Shown in pieces: positions 1-6,635 of a stretch of 14,790 nt of DNA. The DNA is from Treponema sp. UBA3862 (GTDB lineage: Bacteria; Spirochaetota; Spirochaetia; Treponematales; Treponemataceae). The notes beneath the pieces were generated by a model. The model was given only the letters and a program-made list of their open reading frames with translations, was not told the DNA's origin and searched no databases. The DNA is taken from contig DGGY01000055.1 in assembly GCA_002392405.1 (NCBI GenBank), positions 1 through 14,790 of the forward strand. Reading direction: 5' to 3'. How positions within the stretch are numbered: position 1 is the stretch's first letter; every line of letters starts with the position of its first letter. A program made the position numbers and the translations under genes.

Positions 1-617
1 TCTTTATGGATATCCAGATGCCGGTCAAAAACGGAATTGAAGCGACAAGCGAGATCCGCAGGGACGGTTTTAACGGAATTATAATTGCCTGTACCGCAAA
101 TAATGACCAGAACGATTTTGATTACTATAAAACAATCGGAATTAATGACATCATTGTAAAACCATTCAAAAGCCAGACTATTAAACAGGTACTTGAAAAC
201 TGGGCTGCAATAATGGAACTTCCAGCCTTAACTTCAATCACAACGCTCGAAAGCGACAGCGTAAATAAAGGAAGTGCATGGGATAAAGAAGACTTTCTTG
301 ATACAACCGGCGGAGACAGGGAACTTTCCCTAAATATAATAGAAACCTACATAAGCCAGACTGATGTTTTTCTGGAAGAAGCAGACAAAGCCGTTAAGAC
401 ACAAAATTTTGAAGAGCTAAGGAAACTGGGACATTCTCTTTGCGGAAGCAGCGGAACTGTCAGCGCAAAAAAACTCTCTGAATACGGAAACCGCCTGAAT
501 CTTGCCGCAAAGAACATGGACATCTCTTCCTGCCAGTTCAACCTTGCAGAATTCCGCCATGAATATAATCAGTTTAAAAAACTTACTTCGCAATACATAA
601 AAGCTACAGATAAATAG
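1..617 (+). CDS. Two-component phosphorelay protein, receiver + HPt domains (5' end missing)
   Basis: This is the C-terminal part of a phosphorelay protein, probably a hybrid sensor kinase. The reading frame is open to the window edge: a Phe codon precedes the first visible Met, and FMDIQMP is the middle of a receiver domain, so the true start lies outside. Counting from that Met, residue D2 is the phospho-acceptor Asp, T30 (ACTAN) the conserved Thr/Ser and K52 (VKPF) the conserved Lys. The receiver therefore ends near residue 65. Residues about 95-195 form a histidine phosphotransfer (HPt) helical bundle with the motif LGHSLCGSSG, H143 being the likely phosphorylated His. Receiver followed by HPt is the usual tail of multistep hybrid histidine kinases; the sensor and kinase parts are not visible, so the stimulus is unknown. 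The next gene starts 13 bases downstream and is probably co-transcribed. Confidence 0.88.
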   Translation, partial: FMDIQMPVKNGIEATSEIRRDGFNGIIIACTANNDQNDFDYYKTIGINDIIVKPFKSQTIKQVLENWAAIMELPALTSITTLESDSVNKGSAWDKEDFLDTTGGDRELSLNIIETYISQTDVFLEEADKAVKTQNFEELRKLGHSLCGSSGTVSAKKLSEYGNRLNLAAKNMDISSCQFNLAEFRHEYNQFKKLTSQYIKATDK

Positions 618-630
618 AGGGGGCAAAAAA

Positions 631-1497
631 ATGACAGGAATTCCATCACCATTCAAAATCAACTTCCATACACACTGCAGTTACTGTGACGGAAGAAACA
701 CTCTTGAAGAAAACATCCAGAGGGCAATAGCAGACGGCATGCAGATTTTAGGTTTTTCAAGCCACTCAACCTGGCCCCGTCCGTTCAACGACAGCATCAG
801 TACAGAAAACTTTGACAATTACTGCACTAACCTTGAATTCTTTAAAATGAAATACTCTGAGCAGCTCGACATACGCTCGGGTTTTGAAGCAGACTATATT
901 CCGGGTATCTGCCGTCCTGACTTTTTTGCCTATAAAAAATTTAATCCTGATTATTTAATCGGCTCAGTCCACTACCTTTACAACGGAGAAGAAGAGCTTA
1001 CAGATATTCTTGCAGTTGACTGGAGTGCAGAAAAACTTATGGAAGGCCTTAAAAGACTTTATGATGATGACGTAAACAAACTTATCGGCCATTATTTTTC
1101 TACACAGCGCGAAATGCTTGCAAACTGTAATTTTTCCATAATTGCCCACCCTGACCTTATCAGAAAATTCAATGACAGAATTCACTTCTTTGATGAAACT
1201 GACCGCTTTTACCGCAATGAACTTCAGGAAACGGCACGCGCAATAAGTCATGCAGGTGTAATCTGTGAAATCAACACTGGCGCAATGGCCCGGGGCTACC
1301 AGAAGACACCTTACCCTTCTGAATATTTTTTATATTTTCTTCACGAATTTAATGTCCCGGTAATGATTAATTCAGACGCACATAACTGTGAACATCTGAC
1401 CTATGCCTTTGACCAGGCGCTTGCCCTTGTAAAAAAAGCAGGGTACACAGAACTTGCATACCCTGAAAACGGAAATATTAAGACTTATCCGATTTAA
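631..1497 (+). CDS. PHP-domain phosphoesterase, histidinol-phosphatase (HisK/HisJ) type
   Basis: A metal-dependent phosphoesterase of the PHP superfamily, 288 aa, the usual length for HisJ/HisK-type histidinol-phosphatases. Metal-binding residues are all visible: H13 and H15 (FHTH), H45 (SSHS), E86 (GFEAD), H114 (GSVH), H173 (IAHPD), and D249 with H251 (NSDAH). The start ATG is preceded by a GAGGGGG ribosome site about eight bases upstream. Histidinol-phosphate would be the default substrate, removed in the penultimate step of histidine synthesis. No other his gene is in the window and the gene sits behind a phosphorelay protein, so a different phosphate ester is possible. The family call is firm and the substrate is not. 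Its stop codon lies within the T-tract side of the terminator that serves the convergent zinc-finger gene. Confidence 0.85.
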   Translation: MTGIPSPFKINFHTHCSYCDGRNTLEENIQRAIADGMQILGFSSHSTWPRPFNDSISTENFDNYCTNLEFFKMKYSEQLDIRSGFEADYIPGICRPDFFAYKKFNPDYLIGSVHYLYNGEEELTDILAVDWSAEKLMEGLKRLYDDDVNKLIGHYFSTQREMLANCNFSIIAHPDLIRKFNDRIHFFDETDRFYRNELQETARAISHAGVICEINTGAMARGYQKTPYPSEYFLYFLHEFNVPVMINSDAHNCEHLTYAFDQALALVKKAGYTELAYPENGNIKTYPI

Positions 1498-1525
1498 AAA
1501 AATGCTGCCGGCATGGATGCCGGCA
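1496..1525 (-). terminator. Rho-independent terminator for the DksA-like gene
   Basis: A perfect 9-bp inverted repeat (1506-1514 with 1517-1525; arm TGCCGGCAT) is followed on the minus strand by GCA and seven Ts (1502-1496). In practice the loop is four or more bases. This ends the minus-strand transcript of the zinc-finger gene. The T tract overlaps the TAA stop of the convergent PHP gene. On the plus strand no T tract follows, so termination looks one-directional. Confidence 0.75.
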
Positions 1526-1539
1526 CACAGCAAATTAAC

Positions 1540-1560
1540 GACAGTAACGAAGTTACTGTC
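1540..1560. repeat. Perfect inverted repeat, 9-bp stem with 3-base loop
   Basis: GACAGTAAC and GTTACTGTC (1540-1548 and 1552-1560) are exact reverse complements separated by GAA. No T-rich run follows on either strand, so it is not a terminator by itself. It is the middle one of three hairpins between the PHP and DksA-like genes and could be an mRNA 3'-end stabiliser or part of an intergenic repeat element. Confidence 0.7.
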
Positions 1561-1593
1561 AAATCATCCTGAACAGGAGGTTCCGGATGATTT
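1561..1593. repeat. Inverted repeat overlapping the stop codon of the DksA-like gene
   Basis: AAATCATCC (1561-1569) pairs with GGATGATTT (1585-1593). After one T/C mismatch, GAAC and GTTC continue the stem, leaving a 5-base loop. The outer arm includes part of the TAA stop (1594-1592, minus strand) of the zinc-finger gene. This is the third of the hairpins packed into about 90 bases; it has no adjoining T tract. Confidence 0.65.
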
Positions 1594-1948
1594 AACGGTT
1601 CTGGCGTTCATTGCGGCTCTGGCATTCAATACACATAAATGCATAAGGAATAGCCTCAAGGCGCTTTTCAGGAATATCCTGCTTGCAGACAACACACTTT
1701 CCGTAAGTTCCCTGCTTGATGCGGTCCAGAGCGTTGTTTATCATCTGAAGGCGGTTGGAATCCTGGGCCCCGAGAGACTCAAGCAGACGTCCGTCTACAA
1801 CATCTGAAGCAACATCTATTTCGTCTCCTGATTCACCTGATTCAACAATCTTCTTGTACTCTTCACTCTGTGCAGCAAGGGAACTGAGGATTGTCTGTCT
1901 CTGGTCCAGCAGTTCCTTTTTCATTTTTTTAATAAACGAGTTTTCCAT
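1592..1948 (-). CDS. DksA/TraR-family C4 zinc-finger protein
   Basis: A small regulator of the DksA/TraR family, 118 aa with the start used here. DksA-like proteins enter the secondary channel of RNA polymerase and, often with ppGpp, adjust transcription of stress and ribosomal genes. Visible features are an N-terminal helical/coiled-coil part (about residues 1-70), a D-x-x-D-x-A motif (DEIDVA, 42-47) like that at the DksA coiled-coil tip, and a C4 zinc finger (C85-x2-C88-x17-C106-x2-C109). ATG 1948 was chosen because GGGAG lies ten bases upstream. An in-frame ATG at 2014 would add 22 residues unlike the family (MLVLNYTYYLLNK) and would start inside the predicted promoter. It may act as a general DksA or as a narrower relative; the sequence does not decide. 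It is divergent from infA and monocistronic. Confidence 0.88.
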   Translation of the reverse strand: MENSFIKKMKKELLDQRQTILSSLAAQSEEYKKIVESGESGDEIDVASDVVDGRLLESLGAQDSNRLQMINNALDRIKQGTYGKCVVCKQDIPEKRLEAIPYAFMCIECQSRNERQNR

Positions 1949-1964
1949 ATTTGTCTTACTCCCG

Positions 1965-1992
1965 TTGACAAGATTTTTATTAAGTAGATAAT
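1965..1992 (+). promoter_or_regulatory. Sigma-70 type promoter of infA
   Basis: A perfect -35 box TTGACA (1965-1970) is followed after 16 bases by GATAAT (1987-1992, 5 of 6 matches). Transcription would start near 2000, giving a leader of about 42 bases before the GTG start of infA. Confidence 0.65.
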
Positions 1993-1993
1993 A

Positions 1994-2022
1994 AGTATAA
2001 TTAAGAACTAACAAAAAGGCAA
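1994..2022 (-). promoter_or_regulatory. Sigma-70 type promoter of the DksA-like gene
   Basis: On the minus strand TTGCCT (2022-2017, 4 of 6 matches) is followed after exactly 17 bases by TATACT (1999-1994, 5 of 6). It points towards the zinc-finger gene, whose chosen ATG is about 45 bases downstream. It abuts and faces away from the infA promoter: the two -10 elements are only one base apart, so the polymerases would compete for the same stretch. Confidence 0.6.
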
Positions 2023-2041
2023 ACTTTTTTTTGGAGGAAAT

Positions 2042-2263
2042 GTGGCTAAAGAAGAAGCTATTGAAGTTGAAGGTATCGTTAAGGAAGCTCTGCCAAATAC
2101 TATGTTCAGAGTTGAATTAAAAAACGGCGGTCATGTTATTATGGCACACCTGTCAGGAAAAATGCGCAAGCACTACATCAGAATTGTTCCTGGCGACAGC
2201 GTAAAGGTTGCTCTTTCACCATATGACTTAAACCGCGGACGCATTATTTTCCGTGAGCGCTAG
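2042..2263 (+). CDS. infA: Translation initiation factor IF-1
   Basis: IF-1 is a single OB-fold protein that binds the ribosomal A site on the 30S subunit with IF-2 and IF-3 during initiation. The 73-aa product has the full family length and signature: [11 protein letters not shown] at the start, [43 protein letters not shown], and the RGRIIFR end. The start is GTG at 2042, preceded by GGAGG with four bases between. An ATG at 2040 overlaps it but is in another frame. The gene stands alone with its own promoter and a terminator about 100 bases past its stop. It is not embedded in a ribosomal-protein operon. Confidence 0.97.
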   Translation: MAKEEAIEVEGIVKEALPNTMFRVELKNGGHVIMAHLSGKMRKHYIRIVPGDSVKVALSPYDLNRGRIIFRER

Positions 2264-2367
2264 AATAAAATAGTCTATCCTGGATTTTTTATTCGAAGCA
2301 ATTTTCTTCGAGAATTCCTGCCTGTCAGTACATTGCACACCTGCGCTGCATGTATCCGGCATACAAT

Positions 2368-2400
2368 AAGACCTGCTTTTTACGGCAGGTCTTTTAGTTT
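2368..2400 (+). terminator. Rho-independent terminator between infA and the J-domain gene
   Basis: AAGACCTGC (2368-2376) and GCAGGTCTT (2385-2393) form a 9-bp stem with an 8-base loop. On the plus strand TTAGTTTT follows, fitting termination of infA. The J-domain gene converges from the right and ends at 2413, so the same stem could also end its transcript, though the minus side (ATTGTAT) is less T-rich. Confidence 0.75.
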
Positions 2401-2412
2401 TAAACTGGACTT

Positions 2413-2994
2413 TTACTGATTCTTTTTATTAAAAGCAAAAAGCTTTTTTAAACTCAAACCGATTCCACTCAGTCCTTTTACAATACCTGCAAGACACAAA
2501 ACCGGTCCTATTGGAAGAATAATCCAGCTTATGCGTAAGAAAAACAGGCTTACAACAGTAATACCTATGCTGCGGACAAGCTCCCCTGCCCAGTCCGATT
2601 TTGTAAAATCTTTCCGCGGATCTTCATACCTGTAATACCATGTTCTTCTCTGATTGCCCTGCCCGTACTGTCTTCCGTAGCCTGTAAACTGTGCAAAAGG
2701 GTCATCATCATATCCGGCACTTCCTGAATACTGTCTGTCTCCCCACGGATTTGAACTGTAATCTGAATACGGATTTTCTCTGCCATATGCGCCGTAACTG
2801 TCATAATCACGTCTCTTTGCTGCATCACCTAAGACATCATAGGCAGCTGAAATATTTTTAAACATCTCTTCAGCTTTTTTGTCGCCGGGATTTCTGTCCG
2901 GATGATACTGTTTTGCGAGCCTTCTGTATGCAGCTTTAATTTCGTCCTGGGAAGCATTTTTTGAAACACCAAGAACTGCGTATAAATCTTCCAA
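2413..2994 (-). CDS. Membrane-anchored J-domain protein (DnaJ family)
   Basis: A type III J-domain protein (193 aa) that should recruit and stimulate DnaK (Hsp70) near the membrane. The N-terminal J domain (residues 2-68) has the HPD motif at 31-33, which triggers Hsp70 ATP hydrolysis. It is followed by a Gly/Tyr/Asp-rich linker (about 70-130), and then a hydrophobic stretch (about 142-175) that makes one or two membrane spans and ends in a basic tail. There is no zinc-binding CxxCxGxG region and no C-terminal substrate domain, so this is not DnaJ proper. The start is taken as TTG 2994, seven bases after AAGGA. A TTG at 3012 would add six residues without a good ribosome site, and no ATG is available. 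It is the last gene of the leftward string, 88 bases after the Smr gene, and may have its own weak promoter. Confidence 0.85.
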   Translation of the reverse strand: MEDLYAVLGVSKNASQDEIKAAYRRLAKQYHPDRNPGDKKAEEMFKNISAAYDVLGDAAKRRDYDSYGAYGRENPYSDYSSNPWGDRQYSGSAGYDDDPFAQFTGYGRQYGQGNQRRTWYYRYEDPRKDFTKSDWAGELVRSIGITVVSLFFLRISWIILPIGPVLCLAGIVKGLSGIGLSLKKLFAFNKKNQ

Positions 2995-3027
2995 TATTTT
3001 TTCCTTAATCAATGATATGACACTTAT

Positions 3028-3056
3028 AAAATAATAAAAAAAAGAGGCGGTTACAA
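3028..3056 (-). promoter_or_regulatory. Possible weak promoter of the J-domain gene
   Basis: TTGTAA (3056-3051) and TATTTT (3033-3028) on the minus strand are spaced by 17 bases, each matching the consensus at 4 of 6 positions. The region is A/T-rich, so such a match can occur by chance. It would let the J-domain gene be expressed separately from the Bat operon. Confidence 0.3.
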
Positions 3057-3082
3057 GAAAAAAAGGTCCTGTAAAAGCTTTT

Positions 3083-3649
3083 CTACTTTAAAAGAACCCA
3101 GGTAACACCGCTGCCGCCATGATTTCTGTCATTATGTCCGCTTGTTCCCATATGCTTATTCTGTTCAATAAAAGTGCGGACCATCTGACCTAAAACAGGA
3201 TCACTGCCATGACTGTGAATGCCTTTTCCGTGGATTATTTCTATTTTTTTAAGGCCGTTCCTCACGCATCTGTTAACAAAAGCTTCGAGTTTAGCCCAGG
3301 CTTCATCCCTTGTAAGGCCGTGAAGGTCTATTTTATCTTCTGCACGCATTGTCTTTAAAAACTCACGGTTTTCCATGCGGGCAGCTTCTTCACTTTCTTC
3401 TAAAAGACTGTCTTTATCTACAGTCCCGTAGCGGCGGAGCCATAGTTCCATTGGATTAATCTGTTTTTTTGAATCTGCTTCCATTTTTCCACGGACAGTA
3501 TTCATGGCACGCTGACGGGCAAGTTCTTTTTCCTCAGGAGTCGGGGCGTTGGCTTTTTTATGACTAACCTGAGGTGAAGCAGGCTTCTTTTGTGTTTTTT
3601 CATTTTTCTGGACTTCTGCCCACTGATTTAAAATATCACCAAAATCCAC
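3083..3649 (-). CDS. Smr-domain protein
   Basis: A 188-aa protein with a C-terminal Smr (small MutS-related) domain at about residues 105-188. Its signatures are DLHG (108-111), HGKG (140-143) and the closing GSGVTWVLL strand. Smr domains bind and in several cases nick DNA or cleave RNA; stand-alone bacterial Smr proteins include SmrB, which cuts mRNA between collided ribosomes. Residues 1-100 are charged and Lys/Glu-rich without a known fold. The start is GTG 3649 with AGGAG six bases upstream; that ribosome site overlaps the TAG stop of the BatD gene, so the two are very probably co-transcribed and perhaps coupled. Whether the target here is DNA or RNA cannot be read from the sequence, and a role in the Bat system is only suggested by position. 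Confidence 0.87.
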   Translation of the reverse strand: MDFGDILNQWAEVQKNEKTQKKPASPQVSHKKANAPTPEEKELARQRAMNTVRGKMEADSKKQINPMELWLRRYGTVDKDSLLEESEEAARMENREFLKTMRAEDKIDLHGLTRDEAWAKLEAFVNRCVRNGLKKIEIIHGKGIHSHGSDPVLGQMVRTFIEQNKHMGTSGHNDRNHGGSGVTWVLLK

Positions 3650-3658
3650 ACAGAACTC

Positions 3659-5062
3659 CTACTCTATCTCAATAACAAGCGATTTTTCTACCCAGCCGTT
3701 TACATCTTCAGATTCAATGTAAAAGTAATCACCTGTTTTCTCTGTAATTTTAACGCGGATTCCACCGTCTACTTTTAAAAATGACGAGGATACATTTTCA
3801 GGCACAGGACTTATAACTCCGCCTGAAAAAATTCCATAACTGGTGCGTAATTTAAATGCACCCCTGAATGAAAAAATCGCCGCAACGACAGCAAGGGTCA
3901 AAAAAGTCAGGGAAAGTTTTACACGGCCTAACACAATAAAAACAATGAAGGCAATTACAAAAATCCCCATAAAAACAAACTCAAGTGCAACAGCAGGCTT
4001 TCTCGCTTCCTTACTGCCTTCAGAAAAACCGAGGGATTTTTCAAATTCAATTCTGTTTTTCCGCGCAGAAGAACCGTAGAAAGTATTGCGTTCCCTCGAG
4101 CGGAGCTCTGCAAGCTTTATGCAGTCTTCTTTTGATATTTTTAAAGACTTTACTTCGTTAGAGACTGAAGACGGTTTTGAAAAAGCAGAAGAGAAAACAG
4201 AATCTGACCTGTTTTTCTGCCCTTTCTGTGAAAAAAGGCTTCCGCTTCTTTTTTCTACCCTGACAATATAACCCGGTAAACGCACTGTTTTTCTGCTTCC
4301 GTTATAAGAAGTAGCTGTGACCGTTACTTCAGGCATCTGGTAATCCCCCTGAGCAAGCGGTTTCCAGCTGAATCTTGCAAGCTTTTTTACCTCATTGGAA
4401 AACTCACGGCCTGCTGCCTGATTCACCTGAGCATTCACCTCGGTATCAAAACGTTCAAGGTCAGTAAAAATTGAATTTTTTGGAATCTGCCAGTCAAAAG
4501 AAATTATCTGAACAAAATACTTAAGTCCGACAGAAAAAATTATTTCTTCACCTTCACGGACTTTTATCACTGTGCGACCGTCAGAAGTTTTTATCTTAGT
4601 AACTTCAGATTCAAATTCAACCACAGTTTCAGGATTTATGAGGGCAGGATTTTCATAAACCGTAACATCTTCAAACGAAAGATAATAAGTCCTGTTTTCC
4701 ACCATTACAATAAGTGGAGGCATTTTTACAGGTCCCGTATCCTTAAAAGTAAACCAGAGATGAACTGCAGTTCCACCCGTTCCGTCAGGGTCAAGATATT
4801 CTTCGCGCTTTGATGATACAAAAACAACCCCCTGAGGAAGCTGCGGCAAATCTGTCTGCACCATGTAAGGATCTGCCCCGGGGATTTTTAAGGTATAGCC
4901 GTTTTCCTGTGCCGTAAAAAAAAGAGTGCTGTCAGGTTTTACCGTAAGTTTTTTTATTACAGAAGGAGAAAGGCCTTTTGCGTCTGCATTAAAAATGTAA
5001 AAAAGAAAAATTAATAATCCACAGAAGAACTTTCTTTTTTGTTTGACTGAAGTTTTTTCCAT
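3659..5062 (-). CDS. batD: BatD-like aerotolerance protein with C-terminal SH3-like domain
   Basis: A 467-aa exported membrane protein resembling BatD (oxygen-tolerance family), shorter than many BatD proteins. A signal peptide is clear: basic KQKRK, a hydrophobic core at 12-24, and a probable cut after ADA (28). Beta-rich domains follow (about 29-270), then a Ser/Lys-rich linker (about 271-355), two membrane spans (about 358-379 and 382-400), and a short SH3-like module (about 407-467; IRVKITEKTGDYFYIE, NGWVEKSLV). With two spans both the N-terminal part and the SH3-like part should face the periplasm. Bacterial SH3 modules often bind cell-wall peptides, so wall contact is possible. The module may replace the separate BatE (TPR/SH3) of other species. 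The ATG is preceded by AGGAGG ten bases upstream. Its first 52 bases overlap the BatB-BatC gene in another frame. Confidence 0.75.
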   Translation of the reverse strand: MEKTSVKQKRKFFCGLLIFLFYIFNADAKGLSPSVIKKLTVKPDSTLFFTAQENGYTLKIPGADPYMVQTDLPQLPQGVVFVSSKREEYLDPDGTGGTAVHLWFTFKDTGPVKMPPLIVMVENRTYYLSFEDVTVYENPALINPETVVEFESEVTKIKTSDGRTVIKVREGEEIIFSVGLKYFVQIISFDWQIPKNSIFTDLERFDTEVNAQVNQAAGREFSNEVKKLARFSWKPLAQGDYQMPEVTVTATSYNGSRKTVRLPGYIVRVEKRSGSLFSQKGQKNRSDSVFSSAFSKPSSVSNEVKSLKISKEDCIKLAELRSRERNTFYGSSARKNRIEFEKSLGFSEGSKEARKPAVALEFVFMGIFVIAFIVFIVLGRVKLSLTFLTLAVVAAIFSFRGAFKLRTSYGIFSGGVISPVPENVSSSFLKVDGGIRVKITEKTGDYFYIESEDVNGWVEKSLVIEIE

Positions 5063-6633
5063 CGTTCCTTTTCCTCCTGCTGAATCATATTAAACACGCC
5101 CTGAGCAAGAGTGTCCTGATTTTTGTCGATTGAAGCCTGTGCCATCTGCTTTTCAAGTGACTTTGACCTGAGGCTTTCTACCTGCTGCTGCGTAAACTCA
5201 AGATTTATTTTTGCATCAAGGTTTGAAGAATCCTCAATTACTGCTTTCTTAAAATATTCACATGCCGCATCAAATTGTCCGCGTCTGTTTGCTATAATTC
5301 CCATGTTGTAATATGCGGCGCTTTTTAACTTTTCAGGTGCATCAGGTGAAATGAGTCCAAGCCTGTAAAGTGAGGCTTCATATTCATCCTGCATTATATA
5401 AGTTGAGGCAAGATTATAGGCACAATACTGTTTAGTAATGCTGTCATTTTCTGAATCTGCCTGGTTATAAGAGCGCAGGAACTGAGCGGTTGCACTCTGA
5501 TATTTTTTCTGATACCAGCAGAAAACCCCTGAAAGAACGGATTCTTTTTGTGAACTGCAGGATGTAAAACAAAAAAGCATGCAGACAAGAATCATGACGG
5601 AAGAAGAACGCATAGTGATGATGTGCATAAGGTCAAATTCACTCGTAAAATAAGAAGCCATAAAAAACAGTATTGCAAGAAGAATAAAAAGCTGATGATG
5701 TGAAACACCCTGAGTTTCCCAGACTTCTCCTGCGGCAGTCTTTCCAGTGAGCTGTTTTAAAAGAACCCAGGCAGAACCTTCAGAATCTGCCGCGACGTAA
5801 GTAATAATGTCAGACGCTCTTGTTCCGCGTCCTGCGGCTGCTTTTTTTCCTGCATTTGCTGCCGCATCAATCATTTTAGGCGCATTCAGAAAAGTTTTTA
5901 CTCTTGTTTTACCGTCGCCCGCGGTAATTTCAACAGGATTTGCAGTACCAAAACCGATTAAAGTAACAGGAAAACCAAAACGGGCGGCATCTTCCAGAGC
6001 AGAAGAAAGAGAAGAATCAGTTTCGTCCCCGTCCGTAAACACCCAGATATGACTTGCCTGACTCATGTTCTTCGGGAATGACTGCATTGCGGCAAGAATT
6101 CCTTTCCCGATTGAAGAACCTGAAGAAGTCATAAGCTCAGGCGAAAGACAGTCTATAATCTGCTCAACACTCTGTCTGTCCTGTGTAACCGGAACTGCAA
6201 TTACACCGTCTCCTTTTGCAAGTACAACACTCACCGGGCTGTCTTCCATTCTGTCCAGGAGTTTTAAGGCATAATTTCTTGAAGCATCAAGCCGTGAAAG
6301 CCCCTCAGGACAGTCACGCGCAGTCATGGAATAAGATATATCAAAAACAAGGCAGACAGCATCTCCGCTTTTCTGAACAGAAATCGTCTTTGTCCCCCAG
6401 GAAATTCCCGCATAGGCAAGGACAGCACACACGGCAGCCATAAGCCTGAATACAGTACGGAGAATCAGTATAAAACGGAAGTCCCTTATATTTTTTAAAT
6501 CCCTGAAATGAGAATTCAGTGTCATTCCGGAAAGACATCCTGCAACTTTTCTGTAACGAAAATATGTATAAAGAATTACAGGAACTAAAACAAACAGGGC
6601 AATAAATGCATAAGGACGTTCAATCGAAATCAT
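5011..6633 (-). CDS. batB: BatB-BatC fusion: vWA membrane protein with C-terminal TPR domain
   Basis: A 540-aa protein joining two Bat components that are separate genes in some species. Residues 1-330 are BatB: membrane spans at about 8-24 and 54-78, a vWA domain (about 90-290) with the metal site DISYS (D98, S100, S102), the GSSIG loop (S173) and FTDGD (D201), then a span at about 315-328. Residues 341-359 (MRSSSVMILV, then a hydrophobic run ending FTSC) look like a lipoprotein signal with lipobox Cys359. Residues 360-540 are BatC-like: tetratricopeptide helices (about 403-480, including AAYYNMGIIANRRGQFDAA) and a charged tail with NMIQQEEKERWKK. vWA and TPR domains mediate protein contacts and suit a membrane scaffold for MoxR. 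The ATG has AAGGAGG ten bases upstream and lies two bases after the BatA stop. No stop or ribosome site separates the two halves. Confidence 0.82.
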   Translation of the reverse strand: MISIERPYAFIALFVLVPVILYTYFRYRKVAGCLSGMTLNSHFRDLKNIRDFRFILILRTVFRLMAAVCAVLAYAGISWGTKTISVQKSGDAVCLVFDISYSMTARDCPEGLSRLDASRNYALKLLDRMEDSPVSVVLAKGDGVIAVPVTQDRQSVEQIIDCLSPELMTSSGSSIGKGILAAMQSFPKNMSQASHIWVFTDGDETDSSLSSALEDAARFGFPVTLIGFGTANPVEITAGDGKTRVKTFLNAPKMIDAAANAGKKAAAGRGTRASDIITYVAADSEGSAWVLLKQLTGKTAAGEVWETQGVSHHQLFILLAILFFMASYFTSEFDLMHIITMRSSSVMILVCMLFCFTSCSSQKESVLSGVFCWYQKKYQSATAQFLRSYNQADSENDSITKQYCAYNLASTYIMQDEYEASLYRLGLISPDAPEKLKSAAYYNMGIIANRRGQFDAACEYFKKAVIEDSSNLDAKINLEFTQQQVESLRSKSLEKQMAQASIDKNQDTLAQGVFNMIQQEEKERWKKLQSNKKESSSVDY

Positions 6634-6635
6634 CT

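Noticed and set aside
1454..1991. Plus-strand open frames across the DksA-like gene
   Set aside because: They are antisense shadows of the zinc-finger gene, with no ribosome sites or family features.
1949..2014. Longer DksA-like protein starting at ATG 2014
   Set aside because: The extra 22 residues are not family-like and the codon lies inside the predicted promoter; ATG 1948 has a proper GGGAG site.
3013..3082. Terminator between smr and the J-domain gene
   Set aside because: The T-rich run exists, but the only stems (TTACA/TGTAA, and the short AAAAGCTTTT palindrome) are too weak to support a call.
5011..5613. Separate batC gene starting at the internal ATG 5613
   Set aside because: No ribosome site precedes it and the frame is continuous with BatB, so it is annotated as a fusion; the lipoprotein-like signal is reported as a finding.
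6090..6140. Loss of the MIDAS threonine in the vWA domains
   Set aside because: Aligning on the G-T/S-x-I-G loop shows a Ser (S171 in BatA, S173 in BatB) at that position, a conservative change that still coordinates metal.
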